Of a DNA stretch of 64,000 bases, positions 39,862 to 49,123 are shown piece by piece. The stretch spans positions 1-64,000 of the forward strand of contig NZ_SMSJ01000012.1 of assembly GCF_004355005.1 (NCBI RefSeq), given 5' to 3'. This DNA comes from Dankookia rubra (GTDB lineage: Bacteria; Pseudomonadota; Alphaproteobacteria; Acetobacterales; Acetobacteraceae). Every line of letters starts with the position of its first letter. Position 1 is the stretch's first letter. A program made the translations under genes and the position numbers. Below the pieces are notes generated by a model. It had not been told where the DNA came from, did not search any database, and saw only the letters and a program-made list of their open reading frames with translations.

Positions 39862-42800
39862 TCGCCCGCGTCATCCGCTGGTCGGTGGCCAACCAGTTCC
39901 TGGTGCTGCTCGCCACCCTGTTCGCCATCGGCGCCGGGGTCTGGGCGGTCCGCAACACGCCGCTCGACGCCATCCCTGACCTCTCCGACGTCCAGGTCAT
40001 CGTCTACACGGACTACCCCGGGCAAGCGCCACAGGTGGTCGAGGACCAGGTGACCTACCCTCTGACGACGGCATTGCTGACGGTGCCCCGTTCGAAGACC
40101 GTGCGCGGCTTCTCCTTCTTCGGCTCGTCCTTTGTCTACGTCGTCTTCGAAGACGGCACCGACCTCTATTGGGCGCGGAGCCGGGTGCTGGAGTACCTTA
40201 GCCAAGCCGCGCGGCGCCTTCCCGAAGGAGTGACGCCCTCCCTCGGTCCCGACGCGACCGGCGTAGGCTGGGTCTACCAGTACGTCGTCACTGGGACGCA
40301 GCGCACCCTGGCCGAGCTGCGGTCCATCCAGGACTGGTTCCTGCGCTACCAGCTCGCCCGAGCCGAAGGCGTCGCCGAGGTGGCTAGCGTGGGCGGGTTC
40401 GTCCAGCAGTACCAAGTGGTCGTGGACCCGCAGCGGCTCCAGGCGTACCGCATCCCGCTCTCGCGGGTCACTGAGGCCATCCGGGCGAGCAACCGGGACG
40501 TCGGCGGCCGCTCGGTCGAGATGTCGGAAACCGAGTACCTCGTGCGCGGTCGGGGCTACCTCCGGGGCATCCCGGACATCGAGCAGATCGTGCTGGCCAT
40601 GCAGAGCGGCGTCCCCGTCCTGCTGCGCGACGTCGCTCGGGTCGAACTCGGCCCCGAGGAGCGGCGCGGCATCGCCGAACTGAACGGCGAGGGAGAGGTA
40701 GTCAGCGGCATTGTCCTCCAGCGCGAGGGCCAGAACGCGCTCACCGTCATCGAGAGCGTCAAACGGCGGCTCGCCGAGGTCGCGGGCAGCCTGCCCGAGG
40801 GCGTGACCGTGTCGTCGGTCTACGACCGCTCGGACCTCATCGGCCGCGCCATCGAGACCCTGAAGCACACGCTGGTCGAGGAGAGCGTCATCGTCGCGCT
40901 GGTCTGCGTGGTGTTCCTGCTGCACGTCCGCAGCGCGCTCGTGGCCATCCTGATGCTGCCGGTCGGCGTGCTCATCGCCATGACCCTGCTGCACATGCTC
41001 GGTTTGAGCTCGAACATCATGTCCCTCGGCGGCATCGCCATTGCGCTCGGCGCCATGGTGGACGCGGCCATCGTCATGATCGAGAACGCTCACAAGCGCT
41101 TGGAGCACGCGGAGCCCGGGGCGTCACGGGTGCAGGTGCTGACGGAGGCCGCCGTCGAGGTGGGCCCGGCGCTGTTTTTCAGCCTCGCCGTCATCACCGT
41201 CTCCTTCCTGCCGGTCTTCACTCTCGAGGACCAGGAAGGGCGGATGTTCCGGCCGCTCGCCTTCACAAAGACCTTCGCCATGGCCGCAGGCGCCCTGCTG
41301 TCGGTGACCCTGGTACCGGTGCTGATGGTACTGTTCGTCCGTGGCCGCATCCTGCCTGAGCGCCGGAATCCGGTGAACCGGCTGCTCATCTGGCTCTACC
41401 GCCCCCTTATCGCCCTCATTCTACGGGCCAAGACGCTGACGGTCCTGGTCGCACTCCTCGTGGTCGGCGTGACCGCATGGCCGCTGGCGCGGCTCGGCAG
41501 CGAGTTCATGCCGACCCTGAACGAGGGAACGCTGATGTACATGCCGGTCAGCCTGCCCGGGTTGTCCGTCACCAAGGCGGCCGAACTGCTGCAGACCCAG
41601 AACCGAATCATCCGGAGCTTCCCCGAGGTGGCGAGCGTCTACGGCAAGGCTGGGCGGGCGGCGACCGCGACGGACCCGGCGCCGACCGAGATGTTCGAGA
41701 CCATCATCAACCTCAAGCCGGAGGCGGAGTGGCGCCCTGGGGTCACGGTCGACATCTTGACCGCCGAGATGGACACAGCACTGCGGATGCCGGGCGTCAG
41801 CAACGCCTGGACCATGCCCATCAAAGCGCGCATCGACATGCTCTCGACGGGGATCCGCACCCCGGTCGGGGTCAAAGTCTACGGGCCGGACCTCGCTGGC
41901 ATCGACCGGCTCTCGCGCGAAGTGGAGGCCGCCGTACGCGCAGTGCCCGGTACCACCAGCGCCTTCGCGGAGCGGGTTGAGGGAGGCTACTACCTAGAAA
42001 TCGAGCCCGACCGAGCGGCGCTAGCCCGCTACGGCCTGACGGTCGGCGACCTCCAGGAGACCATCGCAACGGCGCTCGGCGGCGAGCCTGTCACCACCAC
42101 GGTCGAGGGCCGCGCCCGCTACACGGTCAATGTCCGCTACCCACGCGGCCTTCGCAGCGACCCGCAGGGGATCGCGGCCCAAGTCCTCGTGCAGAATATG
42201 CAGGGCGCTGCCATCCCGCTGGGGCAGCTGGCGGCCGTCCAACTGCGGCGCGGCCCGCCGACCATCCGGACCGAGAACGCCCAGCTGGTGAACTACGTCT
42301 ATGTGGACATGCACGGCCGCGACGTCGGCGGCTACGTGGCCGATGCGCAGCGTGCCGTCGCTGAGCAAGTGCGAATGCCGCCCGGCTACCACGTCGAATG
42401 GAGCGGCCAGTTCGAGTACATGCAGCGGGCTAAGGCTAAGTTGGCCGTCGTCGTGCCGGTCACGCTGCTCGTCATCTTCGTGCTGCTCTACCTGAACTTC
42501 GGGCGGCTGACGGAGACGCTCATTGTCATGCTCTCGGTGCCTTTCGCGCTCGTCGGCGGTGTCTGGCTGATGCTCCTGATGAACTTCAACATGAGCGTGG
42601 CCGTCGCGGTCGGCTTCATAGCGCTGGCCGGGGTGGCGGCGGAAACGGGTGTCATCATGCTGATCTACCTGGACCAAGCGCTCGACGCGGCGCGCGGGCG
42701 GTGCCGCGCCGAAGGGCGCCTCCTGACGCGGGAAGACCTGCGCCACGCCATCATGGAGGGCGCGGTCGAGCGTGTGCGGCCGAAGATGATGACGGTGACC

Positions 42801-43022
42801 GCCATCATGGCCGGGCTGGTGCCCATCCTCTGGAGCACCGGAACCGGCTCTGAGCTCATGCAGCGCATCGCTGTCCCCATGGTCGGCGGGATGGTGTCCT
42901 CGACGGCGCTGACGCTACTTGTCATTCCGGCTATCTACGGCCTTGTAAAAGGTTGGCGCTTGCCACGGACTGCGGCGGCAACGGCGCAAGGGACGGAATC
43001 GCTGGCGAGGGCGGCCGAATGA
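39858..43022 (+). CDS. cusA: CusA-type Cu(I)/Ag(I) RND efflux pump
   Basis: A 1,054-residue HME-RND pump whose ATG overlaps the cusB stop (ATGA). The segment-4 motif IALGAMVDAAIVMIENAHK (about 395-413) is the Cu/Ag type. Methionines at positions typical of CusA metal relay are seen in LMYMPVSLPG and RIDMLSTGIRTP. There are 12 membrane segments and two periplasmic loops, and the C-terminus is intact. It moves monovalent copper or silver from periplasm or membrane out through CusC with proton influx. Confidence 0.92.
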   Translation: MIARVIRWSVANQFLVLLATLFAIGAGVWAVRNTPLDAIPDLSDVQVIVYTDYPGQAPQVVEDQVTYPLTTALLTVPRSKTVRGFSFFGSSFVYVVFEDGTDLYWARSRVLEYLSQAARRLPEGVTPSLGPDATGVGWVYQYVVTGTQRTLAELRSIQDWFLRYQLARAEGVAEVASVGGFVQQYQVVVDPQRLQAYRIPLSRVTEAIRASNRDVGGRSVEMSETEYLVRGRGYLRGIPDIEQIVLAMQSGVPVLLRDVARVELGPEERRGIAELNGEGEVVSGIVLQREGQNALTVIESVKRRLAEVAGSLPEGVTVSSVYDRSDLIGRAIETLKHTLVEESVIVALVCVVFLLHVRSALVAILMLPVGVLIAMTLLHMLGLSSNIMSLGGIAIALGAMVDAAIVMIENAHKRLEHAEPGASRVQVLTEAAVEVGPALFFSLAVITVSFLPVFTLEDQEGRMFRPLAFTKTFAMAAGALLSVTLVPVLMVLFVRGRILPERRNPVNRLLIWLYRPLIALILRAKTLTVLVALLVVGVTAWPLARLGSEFMPTLNEGTLMYMPVSLPGLSVTKAAELLQTQNRIIRSFPEVASVYGKAGRAATATDPAPTEMFETIINLKPEAEWRPGVTVDILTAEMDTALRMPGVSNAWTMPIKARIDMLSTGIRTPVGVKVYGPDLAGIDRLSREVEAAVRAVPGTTSAFAERVEGGYYLEIEPDRAALARYGLTVGDLQETIATALGGEPVTTTVEGRARYTVNVRYPRGLRSDPQGIAAQVLVQNMQGAAIPLGQLAAVQLRRGPPTIRTENAQLVNYVYVDMHGRDVGGYVADAQRAVAEQVRMPPGYHVEWSGQFEYMQRAKAKLAVVVPVTLLVIFVLLYLNFGRLTETLIVMLSVPFALVGGVWLMLLMNFNMSVAVAVGFIALAGVAAETGVIMLIYLDQALDAARGRCRAEGRLLTREDLRHAIMEGAVERVRPKMMTVTAIMAGLVPILWSTGTGSELMQRIAVPMVGGMVSSTALTLLVIPAIYGLVKGWRLPRTAAATAQGTESLARAAE

Positions 43023-43168
43023 GCTGGCGTCCCTCACCGCGACCCGCGATCAGCCTCCCGAACTTCGGGTTCGGCGTCGGCGTCTCGCCCCTACCGCAGA
43101 GAGTGGTCGTGCCTACTACCGGCGGGTCGAGCGCGCTGCCTCCGTCCGGGTGCTGGAGCTTGGCGTAG
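43019..43168 (+). CDS. Possible small protein overlapping the cusA stop
   Basis: A 49-residue frame whose ATG overlaps the cusA stop (ATGA), the same coupling used within this operon. The sequence (MSWRPSPRPAISLPNFGFGV, then GVSPLPQRVVVPTTGGSS) is Pro/Gly/Ser-rich with one Cys and has no recognised family. It could be a small accessory protein or a chance frame. Confidence 0.3.
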   Translation: MSWRPSPRPAISLPNFGFGVGVSPLPQRVVVPTTGGSSALPPSGCWSLA

Positions 43169-43452
43169 GTTTCGGCCTGAACCTCGGCTTCCACGGCCCG
43201 GACGCACCCTCGGTCGTCTGGGTCGCCCCTAGCCTTTGGCCCGTGGCAAAGCCAGCGGACGACCGTCGCTGGCTTGTAGGCGGGACTCGTGGCCCAGCGC
43301 AGCGTGGCGACGAAGCCTCCTCGCAGCCTTGCGCTCCTCCGCTGGAACGCCGGCGCCTGCCACTCGCCTCGCCCCGATGATGTCGCCTAGCCGCCTCGAA
43401 CGGGACACACCGACCTTCCATGTTCCAGGCATCAGAATGGGAGAAAACCCAC

Positions 43453-43737
43453 ATGCGCCGGGTCAACCTCGTCTTCGCGCTGGCACTGCCGGCCGCGATT
43501 CCCGCCTGCGCCCAACCCCTCCACTACGGGGCGGAACCCGCCTACCAACTCTACGGTCCGGCACCTTACGCGGTCGCCCCGCGCTACTGGGGTGGCGGGT
43601 GGGGCGGCGGTCACCGGCACGCAGCGCCGTCGCATCATCGCAGTGGTCATTACTACCCTCACCACGGCGGGCATCACCAGCGCGGTGGGCACGGCCACCA
43701 CGGTGGTCAACATCACGGCGGCGGCCACCGTCATTGA
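43453..43737 (+). CDS. His-rich secreted metal-binding protein (copy 2)
   Basis: A 94-residue paralogue of the product at 18492-18749. It has a signal peptide (MRRVNLVFALALPAAIPACA), then AQPLHYGAEPAYQLYGPAPY, APRYWGGGWGGGHRH and a long His/Gly tail (HHGGHHQRGGHGHHGGQHHG). The leader gcatcagaatgggagaaaac is also shared with copy 1, so the duplicated unit includes the ribosome binding region. The His tail should bind Cu, Zn or Ni in the periplasm. Confidence 0.75.
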   Translation: MRRVNLVFALALPAAIPACAQPLHYGAEPAYQLYGPAPYAVAPRYWGGGWGGGHRHAAPSHHRSGHYYPHHGGHHQRGGHGHHGGQHHGGGHRH

Positions 43738-43866
43738 AACCGTGTTCGCCTTGGCTGGCCTTTCGGCCGTGGCGCGGCTCTCGGGACGCGGCTGCGTGTG
43801 CACTCGGCAGCTCAGGCAAGCAGCTGCGGCGTCACAGGCGCCAGGCGCTCTCTCTGGGCCAGCGCC

Positions 43867-44064
43867 TCAGTTGCGGGACCGCCCCGGTGCCAAGTCCCGA
43901 GCCAGGGCGAAATAGGCGTCAGCCAGCACCGAACCCGGTGACGCGTCCCCGCAGAGCGCCTCCAAGGCACGCAGCAGGTGCTCAGCGGCCTCCAATTCGC
44001 CCTCGGCGACGGCCCGCTCAAGAGCGGCCGCAACCTGATCCTCGAGTTGCGATGCGTCCGACAT
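43867..44064 (-). CDS. Small cytoplasmic helical protein behind a CueR-like site
   Basis: A 65-residue protein from the ATG at 44064. It is acidic and helical (LEDQVAAALERAVAEGELEA, then AEHLLRALEALCG) with a single Cys and no recognised family. Its start lies about 38 bases downstream of a sequence matching the CueR-type promoters of this window (44102-44132), which suggests copper-induced expression. A longer frame back to 44145 would run through that promoter and is rejected. Confidence 0.5.
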   Translation of the reverse strand: MSDASQLEDQVAAALERAVAEGELEAAEHLLRALEALCGDASPGSVLADAYFALARDLAPGRSRN

Positions 44065-44101
44065 CAGTGTCTTTCTCCCGGGCCACGGTGGGCCGCCTGC
44101 G

Positions 44102-44132
44102 AAGGTGGGGTCTGCCTCCGTGGGAGGGTCAA
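44102..44132 (-). promoter_or_regulatory. CueR-type promoter, degenerate right half
   Basis: On the minus strand there is a -35 TTGACC (44127-44132), a 19-base spacer and a -10 CACCTT (44102-44107). The left half CCCTCCCAC matches the other copper sites; the right half (GGAGGCAGAC) departs from TGGGAAGC. It precedes the 65-residue protein gene. Confidence 0.5.
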
Positions 44133-44295
44133 GGGCCGCTTTCATACTTTGTCACACGGCTCAGGCGCTCCAGACGGAGGCACCCGGCATCTTCCCGGAT
44201 ACGGTGGCGTTCCCGCAACAAGGCGGGCCGTCGGCGCCTGCTCGCGCCGCGGCTGACCGACGGCGGCGCACACGGCAACAAGGAGACTCGCCGGG

Positions 44296-44637
44296 ATGAT
44301 CAACACCAAAATGCTTCGCAGCACCGGCCTCGCGCTGGCGCTGGGCCTCTCGCTCGCGGCCTGTGCCCAGCAGCAGAACCCGCCGCCCGCCCAGCAGACC
44401 GGCGGCATGTCCGGCATGGGTTCCCAGGGCATGGCGGGGCACAACATGTCCGGCATGCAAGGCCACAACATGTCCGGCATGAACATGCAGCAGATGATGG
44501 CCCATTGCGCCGAGATGCGTCAGCAGACGCGGCCGGGCGCCACCATGAGCCCCGACATGCAAGCGATGATGACGCACTGCAGCCAGATGGACCAGCAGAT
44601 GGGCGGGATGTCGGGCGCACGGACACCTGGTCGCTAA
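44296..44637 (+). CDS. Met/His-rich lipoprotein, likely copper-binding
   Basis: A 113-residue protein with a lipoprotein signal (LALALGLSLAAC lipobox). The mature part is dominated by Met, Gly and His: GGMSGMGSQGMAGHNMSGMQ, then GHNMSGMNMQQMMAHCAEMR and MSPDMQAMMTHCSQMD. Such Met/His arrays bind Cu(I)/Cu(II) in the periplasm. It is convergent with the Cu ATPase gene across a strong hairpin. The start ATG 44296 follows aaggaga at a somewhat long spacing. Confidence 0.75.
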   Translation: MINTKMLRSTGLALALGLSLAACAQQQNPPPAQQTGGMSGMGSQGMAGHNMSGMQGHNMSGMNMQQMMAHCAEMRQQTRPGATMSPDMQAMMTHCSQMDQQMGGMSGARTPGR

Positions 44638-44645
44638 TGGAAGGT

Positions 44646-44671
44646 GGGGAGCGGCCTGGAAGCCGCTCCCC
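44646..44671. terminator. Strong bidirectional terminator hairpin
   Basis: ggggagcggc (44646-44655) pairs perfectly with gccgctcccc (44662-44671) around the loop ctggaa, in the gap between two convergent genes (stops at 44637 and 44690). There is no T run, so it may act as an intrinsic-like or Rho-assisted terminator for both sides. Confidence 0.75.
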
Positions 44672-44689
44672 TTCAACGAACACTAGGAT

Positions 44690-47110
44690 TTACAGCCTCA
44701 CCGCGCGCAGCCGCAGCGAGTTGCCGATGACGGAAACCGAGCTCAGCGCCATCGCCAATGCCGCAATGATGGGGCTCAGCAGGATGCCGAAGAAAGGGTA
44801 GAGCACGCCAGCCGCCAGCGGGATTCCGGCCGCGTTGTAGATGAAGGCGAAGAACAGGTTCTGCCTGATGTTCCTCATCGTCGCGTGCGACAACGTCCGG
44901 GCCCGCGCGATACCCGCGAGGTCGCCCTTCACCAGTGTCACGCCCGCGCTCTGCATGGCGACGTCTGTCCCGGTCCCCATGGCGACGCCGACATCGGCCT
45001 CGGCCAAGGCGGGAGCGTCATTGACGCCGTCGCCTGCCATGGCGACGACCTTCCCCTTGGCCCGGAGCTCCCGGACGATGCGGTGCTTGTCCTCGGGCAG
45101 CACGTCGCCCTGGAACTCGTCGATGCCGAGCTTCCGCGCGACCGCCTCGGCGGTCGTCCGGTTGTCGCCGGTCAGCATGACGATGTGAATGCCCTCGGCG
45201 CGCAGGCTGGCCAGCGCGGCGGGCGTCGTCGGCTTTACCGGATCCGCGACCGCGATGACGCCGCCTGGCCTGCCATCCACGGCCAGGAACAGCGCCGTGC
45301 CGCCTTCGCGCCGCAGTTCGTCGGCCTTGGCCGCTAGCTCACCCAGATCTACTCCGAGCTCCTGCATCAGCCGCGCGTTGCCCAGCGCGACGCGGCGTCC
45401 ATCCACCGTACCGGTCACGCCCTTGCCGGTGACGGAGGCGAAGTCGGCCGGCTCCCCAAATGCGACGCCACGCTCTCTGGCCGCAGCGACGATGGCGGCC
45501 GCCAGCGGGTGCTCGCTGGACCGCTCAAGGCTGGCGGCGAGCGGCAGCACCTCGGCCTCAGTCAGGCCGGGAGCCGGAACCACGGCCACCACCTTGGGCT
45601 TGCCCTCGGTCAGGGTTCCGGTCTTGTCCACGACCAGAGTGTCGACCTTCTCCATGCGCTCCAGCGCCTCGGCCGACTTGATGAGCACCCCGGCACCGGC
45701 GCCCTTGCCGACCCCCACCATGATCGACATCGGGGTGGCGAGGCCGAGCGCGCAGGGGCAGGCGATGATGAGCACGGAGACGGCGGCGATCAGCGCGTAG
45801 GACAGCGCCGGGCTTGGTCCCCAAACGGCCCAGGCGACGAAAGCCAGGACGGCCACGGCGATGACCGCCGGGACGAACCAGCCCGCCACGGTGTCGGCCA
45901 TGCGCTGGATGGGCGCCCGGCTGCGTTGGGCCTCCGCGACCATGGCGACGATGCGCGACAGCATAGTGTCGGAGCCGACCTTGTCCGCCCTCATAACGAG
46001 CGAGCCGGTGCCGTTCACCGTGGCGCCGATGACCTTCGAGCCGGGCGCCTTCTCGACGGGCAAGGATTCGCCGGTGACCATGGACTCGTCCACGGCGCCG
46101 CCGCCCTCGAGGACCTCACCGTCCACCGGCACGCTGTCGCCCGGTCGCACCCGCAGCCGGTCGCCGACCTGAACGTCCGCTAGCGGGATCTCCTCGTCCG
46201 AGCCGTCCGGCCGGATCCGGCGGGCGGCCTTGGGCGCCATGTTCAGCAGGGCGCGGATGGCGCCGCCCGTTGCCTCGCGCGCCCGCAGCTCCAGCACCTG
46301 GCCGAGCAGGACGAGCACGGTGATTACGGCTGCCGCCTCGAAGTAGACCGCGACCGTGCCGTCCATGCCCCGGAAGCCTTCGGGGAAGATGCCGGGCGCG
46401 AAGGTCGCGACCAGGCTGTAGAGGTAGGCGGCGCCCGTCCCGAGCGCGATCAGGCTGAACATGTTCAGGCTGCGGTTCACCACAGACTGCCACCCGCGGA
46501 CGAAGAACGGCCACCCGGCCCAGAGCACCACCGGCGTCCCGAGCAGGAACTGGATCCAGACCGAGGTCCTGGGCGGGACAAGGTGGTGCAGGTTCAGGCC
46601 CGGAAAGTGCACGCCCATCTCCAGGACGACGACCGGGACGGTGAGCGCCAGCCCGATCCAGAACCGGCGGGTCATGTCGGCGAGCTCGTGGTTCGGGACG
46701 GCCTCGGCGGTCACCTCCAGCGGCTCTAGCGCCATGCCGCAGATGGGGCAGCTGCCCGGCCCCTGCTGCCGGATCTCCGGGTGCATCGGGCAGGTGTAGA
46801 TCGCGGCCTTCTGCTCCGCCGTGGGCGCGGCGGCCTTCTCCGGCTGCAGGTACTTCTCTGGGTTCGCCTCGAACTTCGTCCGGCACCCCGCCGAGCAGAA
46901 GTGGAAGGTGGTTCCGCCGTGCTCAAGGCGGTGCTTCGAGGTGGCCGGGTCCACCTTCATGCCGCAGACCGGGTCGGTAACCAGGGTCGCATCGGCGACC
47001 ACCGCGTCCCCGTGGCCATGGTGCGCGTGTCCGTGGTCGTGGCCGCATCCCGGGCCGTGCTGGTGCCCGTGCCCTCCGTGCTGCCCGTGTCCGTGCTGCT
47101 GACCGCTCAT
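44690..47110 (-). CDS. copA: Copper-exporting P1B-type ATPase with His-rich, YHS and metal-binding N-terminus
   Basis: An 806-residue pump from the ATG at 47110. In order: a His-rich head ([20 protein letters not shown]), a YHS-type domain ([11 protein letters not shown], with CSAGCRTKF), a heavy-metal-binding repeat ([20 protein letters not shown], then GMALEP), and eight membrane segments with Cys-Pro-Cys in [13 protein letters not shown]. The actuator is [10 protein letters not shown], the phosphorylation site [11 protein letters not shown] and the hinge [15 protein letters not shown]. There is no CxxC HMA domain; this layout is typical of the CopB/SilP-like branch. A CueR-type promoter lies 56 bases upstream. 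A longer frame upstream is not supported. Confidence 0.92.
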   Translation of the reverse strand: MSGQQHGHGQHGGHGHQHGPGCGHDHGHAHHGHGDAVVADATLVTDPVCGMKVDPATSKHRLEHGGTTFHFCSAGCRTKFEANPEKYLQPEKAAAPTAEQKAAIYTCPMHPEIRQQGPGSCPICGMALEPLEVTAEAVPNHELADMTRRFWIGLALTVPVVVLEMGVHFPGLNLHHLVPPRTSVWIQFLLGTPVVLWAGWPFFVRGWQSVVNRSLNMFSLIALGTGAAYLYSLVATFAPGIFPEGFRGMDGTVAVYFEAAAVITVLVLLGQVLELRAREATGGAIRALLNMAPKAARRIRPDGSDEEIPLADVQVGDRLRVRPGDSVPVDGEVLEGGGAVDESMVTGESLPVEKAPGSKVIGATVNGTGSLVMRADKVGSDTMLSRIVAMVAEAQRSRAPIQRMADTVAGWFVPAVIAVAVLAFVAWAVWGPSPALSYALIAAVSVLIIACPCALGLATPMSIMVGVGKGAGAGVLIKSAEALERMEKVDTLVVDKTGTLTEGKPKVVAVVPAPGLTEAEVLPLAASLERSSEHPLAAAIVAAARERGVAFGEPADFASVTGKGVTGTVDGRRVALGNARLMQELGVDLGELAAKADELRREGGTALFLAVDGRPGGVIAVADPVKPTTPAALASLRAEGIHIVMLTGDNRTTAEAVARKLGIDEFQGDVLPEDKHRIVRELRAKGKVVAMAGDGVNDAPALAEADVGVAMGTGTDVAMQSAGVTLVKGDLAGIARARTLSHATMRNIRQNLFFAFIYNAAGIPLAAGVLYPFFGILLSPIIAALAMALSSVSVIGNSLRLRAVRL

Positions 47111-47165
47111 GGTGCCGTCTCCGCGATGGTCCGCCTTGGCGGGCCGGTTCTGGTCTGACGGATGC

Positions 47166-47196
47166 AACGTGGTGCTTCCCATCGTGGGAGGGTCAA
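47166..47196 (-). promoter_or_regulatory. CueR-type promoter of the copper ATPase gene
   Basis: On the minus strand there is a -35 TTGACC (47191-47196), a 19-base spacer with the dyad CCCTCCCACGATGGGAAGC and a -10 CACGTT (47166-47171). It matches the sites at 57850 and 57916 next to the CueR-like gene. Confidence 0.85.
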
Positions 47197-47333
47197 GCCG
47201 GGAACTGGTCACACGCCGGCGGACATGTTTTGTCGCAATGTCGGGACGCGTTGCCCGCGTGGAGGCCGGCCCCCTGCCGGGAGACGCTGTCCGTGGACGG
47301 CGGCCTAAAACCACGGTCGCAAGGTGGTCAGGA

Positions 47334-47360
47334 CGCCGGTCCGGAGTCCCCGGACCGGCG
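47334..47360 (-). terminator. Hairpin downstream of the RTX-type gene
   Basis: cgccggtccgg (47334-47344) pairs perfectly with ccggaccggcg (47350-47360), loop agtcc, starting 10 bases after the stop of the minus-strand RTX gene. There is no T run. It probably insulates the copper ATPase promoter. Confidence 0.65.
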
Positions 47361-47369
47361 CATTCGAGG

Positions 47370-48836
47370 CTAGGCGAAGATGTACCAGGACCCGACGTCG
47401 CTGATGCCGTCCACGAACTGGGGCGTCGGGAACATGAAGTCGCTCTGCCGCAGCTCGTCCTTGGCAACGCCGACGAGCAGGATGGAGCCGTCGTCGCTGC
47501 CATCCTGGTCCATGTCCCAGGCGACCTTGGCGCCAAGGTCGGTGTCCTCCACCTTTACGTTCTTGGCGTCGATGTCCATGAAAGCGATGTGGTCAAACAG
47601 GCCCTGCGCTGGGCCAGTGGCACGGAAGTCGAGCACCACGTCGTTGCCGCTGTCCATGGAGACCATGAAGGCGTCGGAGCCCGCGCCGCCCAGGTAGACG
47701 TCGTCGCCCTTCCCGCCGTCGAGCATGCCGTGGCCCTCGCCCTCGGCGAGCCAGTCCCGGCCGTCGCTACCCATCAGCTCGTCGTTCGCGGCGCCACCAA
47801 TCAGGGTGTCTCCGCCTTTGCCGCCCTCGAGCTGGTCCGGACCGTCCCCACCCACGAGCAGGTCCCTGCCGTCGCCCCCATCAAGGACGTCGTCACCGCC
47901 CTTGCCGAGCAGGACGTCGGCACCCGCGCGACCGAAGATCTGATCCCAATCGTCGCTGCCGCTCAGGAGTTCGCCCCTCTCGGTCCCGATAGTGGCCGCG
48001 TACATGTCGAAGGCGACAGTGTGGGCGCGGTCGCCGGAGCCGGGAACCAGGGTCTCGTCAGCTGCCGGAAGGGAACCGATGATTTCCGGCCCGGACATGC
48101 TCGGAGTCGGGGCCTCCTGGACGGGCCCGTCCGGCGCGCGGGCGCCCGGCGGCAGGTCCGGCTCGTTGTAGAACATGAAGTCGTCCTGCGAGAGCTCGGA
48201 CTTCTGCACGCCCTCGAGCAGGACGGAGCCGCCCTCCCAGCTGATCTTCACCCCGGCGGCAGTGTCGTTGATGGTCAGGTCTGCCCAGCTGATCTCCTCG
48301 AGGGCGATGTGGTCGCCCACGCCAGGTCCAGCGGTGAAGTCGCGGATGACATCGTCGCCCGAGCCCTGGCGCACGATGAAGGCGTCCGGCCCCATGCCGC
48401 CGACGAGGGTGTCGTTGCCCTCCTCGCCGTCCATGCTGCTGTGGCCGGGACCCTCGTCGAGGTAGTCGTTGCCGGGGCCGCCCATCAGGGCATCCGCGTC
48501 CGCGGCGCCGTACAGGGTATCGTTGCCCCCGCCACCGTGCAGGTGGTCCATCCCGGGGCCGCCCGAAAGCAGATCAGCTCCCTCGCCGCCCGTCAGGACG
48601 TCGCCCTCGGGGCCGCCGCCGAGCTTATCCGCGCCGCCAAGCCCCCAGTAGTGGTCGGCGGCGTCGGTGCCGCCGAAGCTGTCCGCCCCGGCGCCGCCCA
48701 CCGCGAGCTGGTGCTCCGGCATGCCCGGGATGGTCAGGGAGACCTGCTCTCGCTCTGTCCGCTCAAGGTTCGTAGTCTCGGTCCCGGTCCCGCTCTCGAG
48801 CAACCCGTGCACCAAGTCCAACAGCTCTCTCGCCAT
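47370..48836 (-). CDS. RTX-type calcium-binding repeat protein, likely secreted
   Basis: A 488-residue acidic protein with about nine or ten GGxGxDxLxG-type nonapeptides in two blocks (about 75-150 and 300-390), such as [19 protein letters not shown] and [20 protein letters not shown]. Each block ends in a similar module: [20 protein letters not shown] with [10 protein letters not shown], and [17 protein letters not shown] with [10 protein letters not shown]. The protein therefore arose by internal duplication. Such repeats fold on binding Ca2+ after type I secretion. No protease or lipase domain and no secretion genes are nearby. The start at 48836 is chosen for ggagaa upstream. Confidence 0.8.
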   Translation of the reverse strand: MARELLDLVHGLLESGTGTETTNLERTEREQVSLTIPGMPEHQLAVGGAGADSFGGTDAADHYWGLGGADKLGGGPEGDVLTGGEGADLLSGGPGMDHLHGGGGNDTLYGAADADALMGGPGNDYLDEGPGHSSMDGEEGNDTLVGGMGPDAFIVRQGSGDDVIRDFTAGPGVGDHIALEEISWADLTINDTAAGVKISWEGGSVLLEGVQKSELSQDDFMFYNEPDLPPGARAPDGPVQEAPTPSMSGPEIIGSLPAADETLVPGSGDRAHTVAFDMYAATIGTERGELLSGSDDWDQIFGRAGADVLLGKGGDDVLDGGDGRDLLVGGDGPDQLEGGKGGDTLIGGAANDELMGSDGRDWLAEGEGHGMLDGGKGDDVYLGGAGSDAFMVSMDSGNDVVLDFRATGPAQGLFDHIAFMDIDAKNVKVEDTDLGAKVAWDMDQDGSDDGSILLVGVAKDELRQSDFMFPTPQFVDGISDVGSWYIFA

Positions 48837-49123
48837 GCCGTGGTTCTCCATCCCATGCTGTGGCCACGCGATGGGACGGCGATGCAGACCCGAGCGCGCG
48901 GCATCCCGAGAACACGGCGTGCTCGGCAGGGGTTGGCCCGGCATCCATGACGTAGTGTGTCAGCATGTCGGTCCCGAACCGTTGATGTCGCGGCTGCAGA
49001 TGCGGCCCAGCATGACGAAGTATGTCCAGGCGCCACTCACGCGTTGCGGGCGGCGGGCGAGGTCGGCAGCTTCCGGCACTAAAGTGGGAGCCTTGGGCGG
49101 CGCCCACGGCCGGAGGTGTCGGG

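Noticed and set aside
43150-43380. Open frame of 76 codons after the cus operon
   Set aside because: No ribosome binding site or recognisable pattern; likely chance.
47109-48950. A 613-codon open frame opposite the RTX gene
   Set aside because: Its composition mirrors the GC-rich Gly/Asp repeats on the other strand, it has no domain, and the minus-strand RTX frame explains the DNA.
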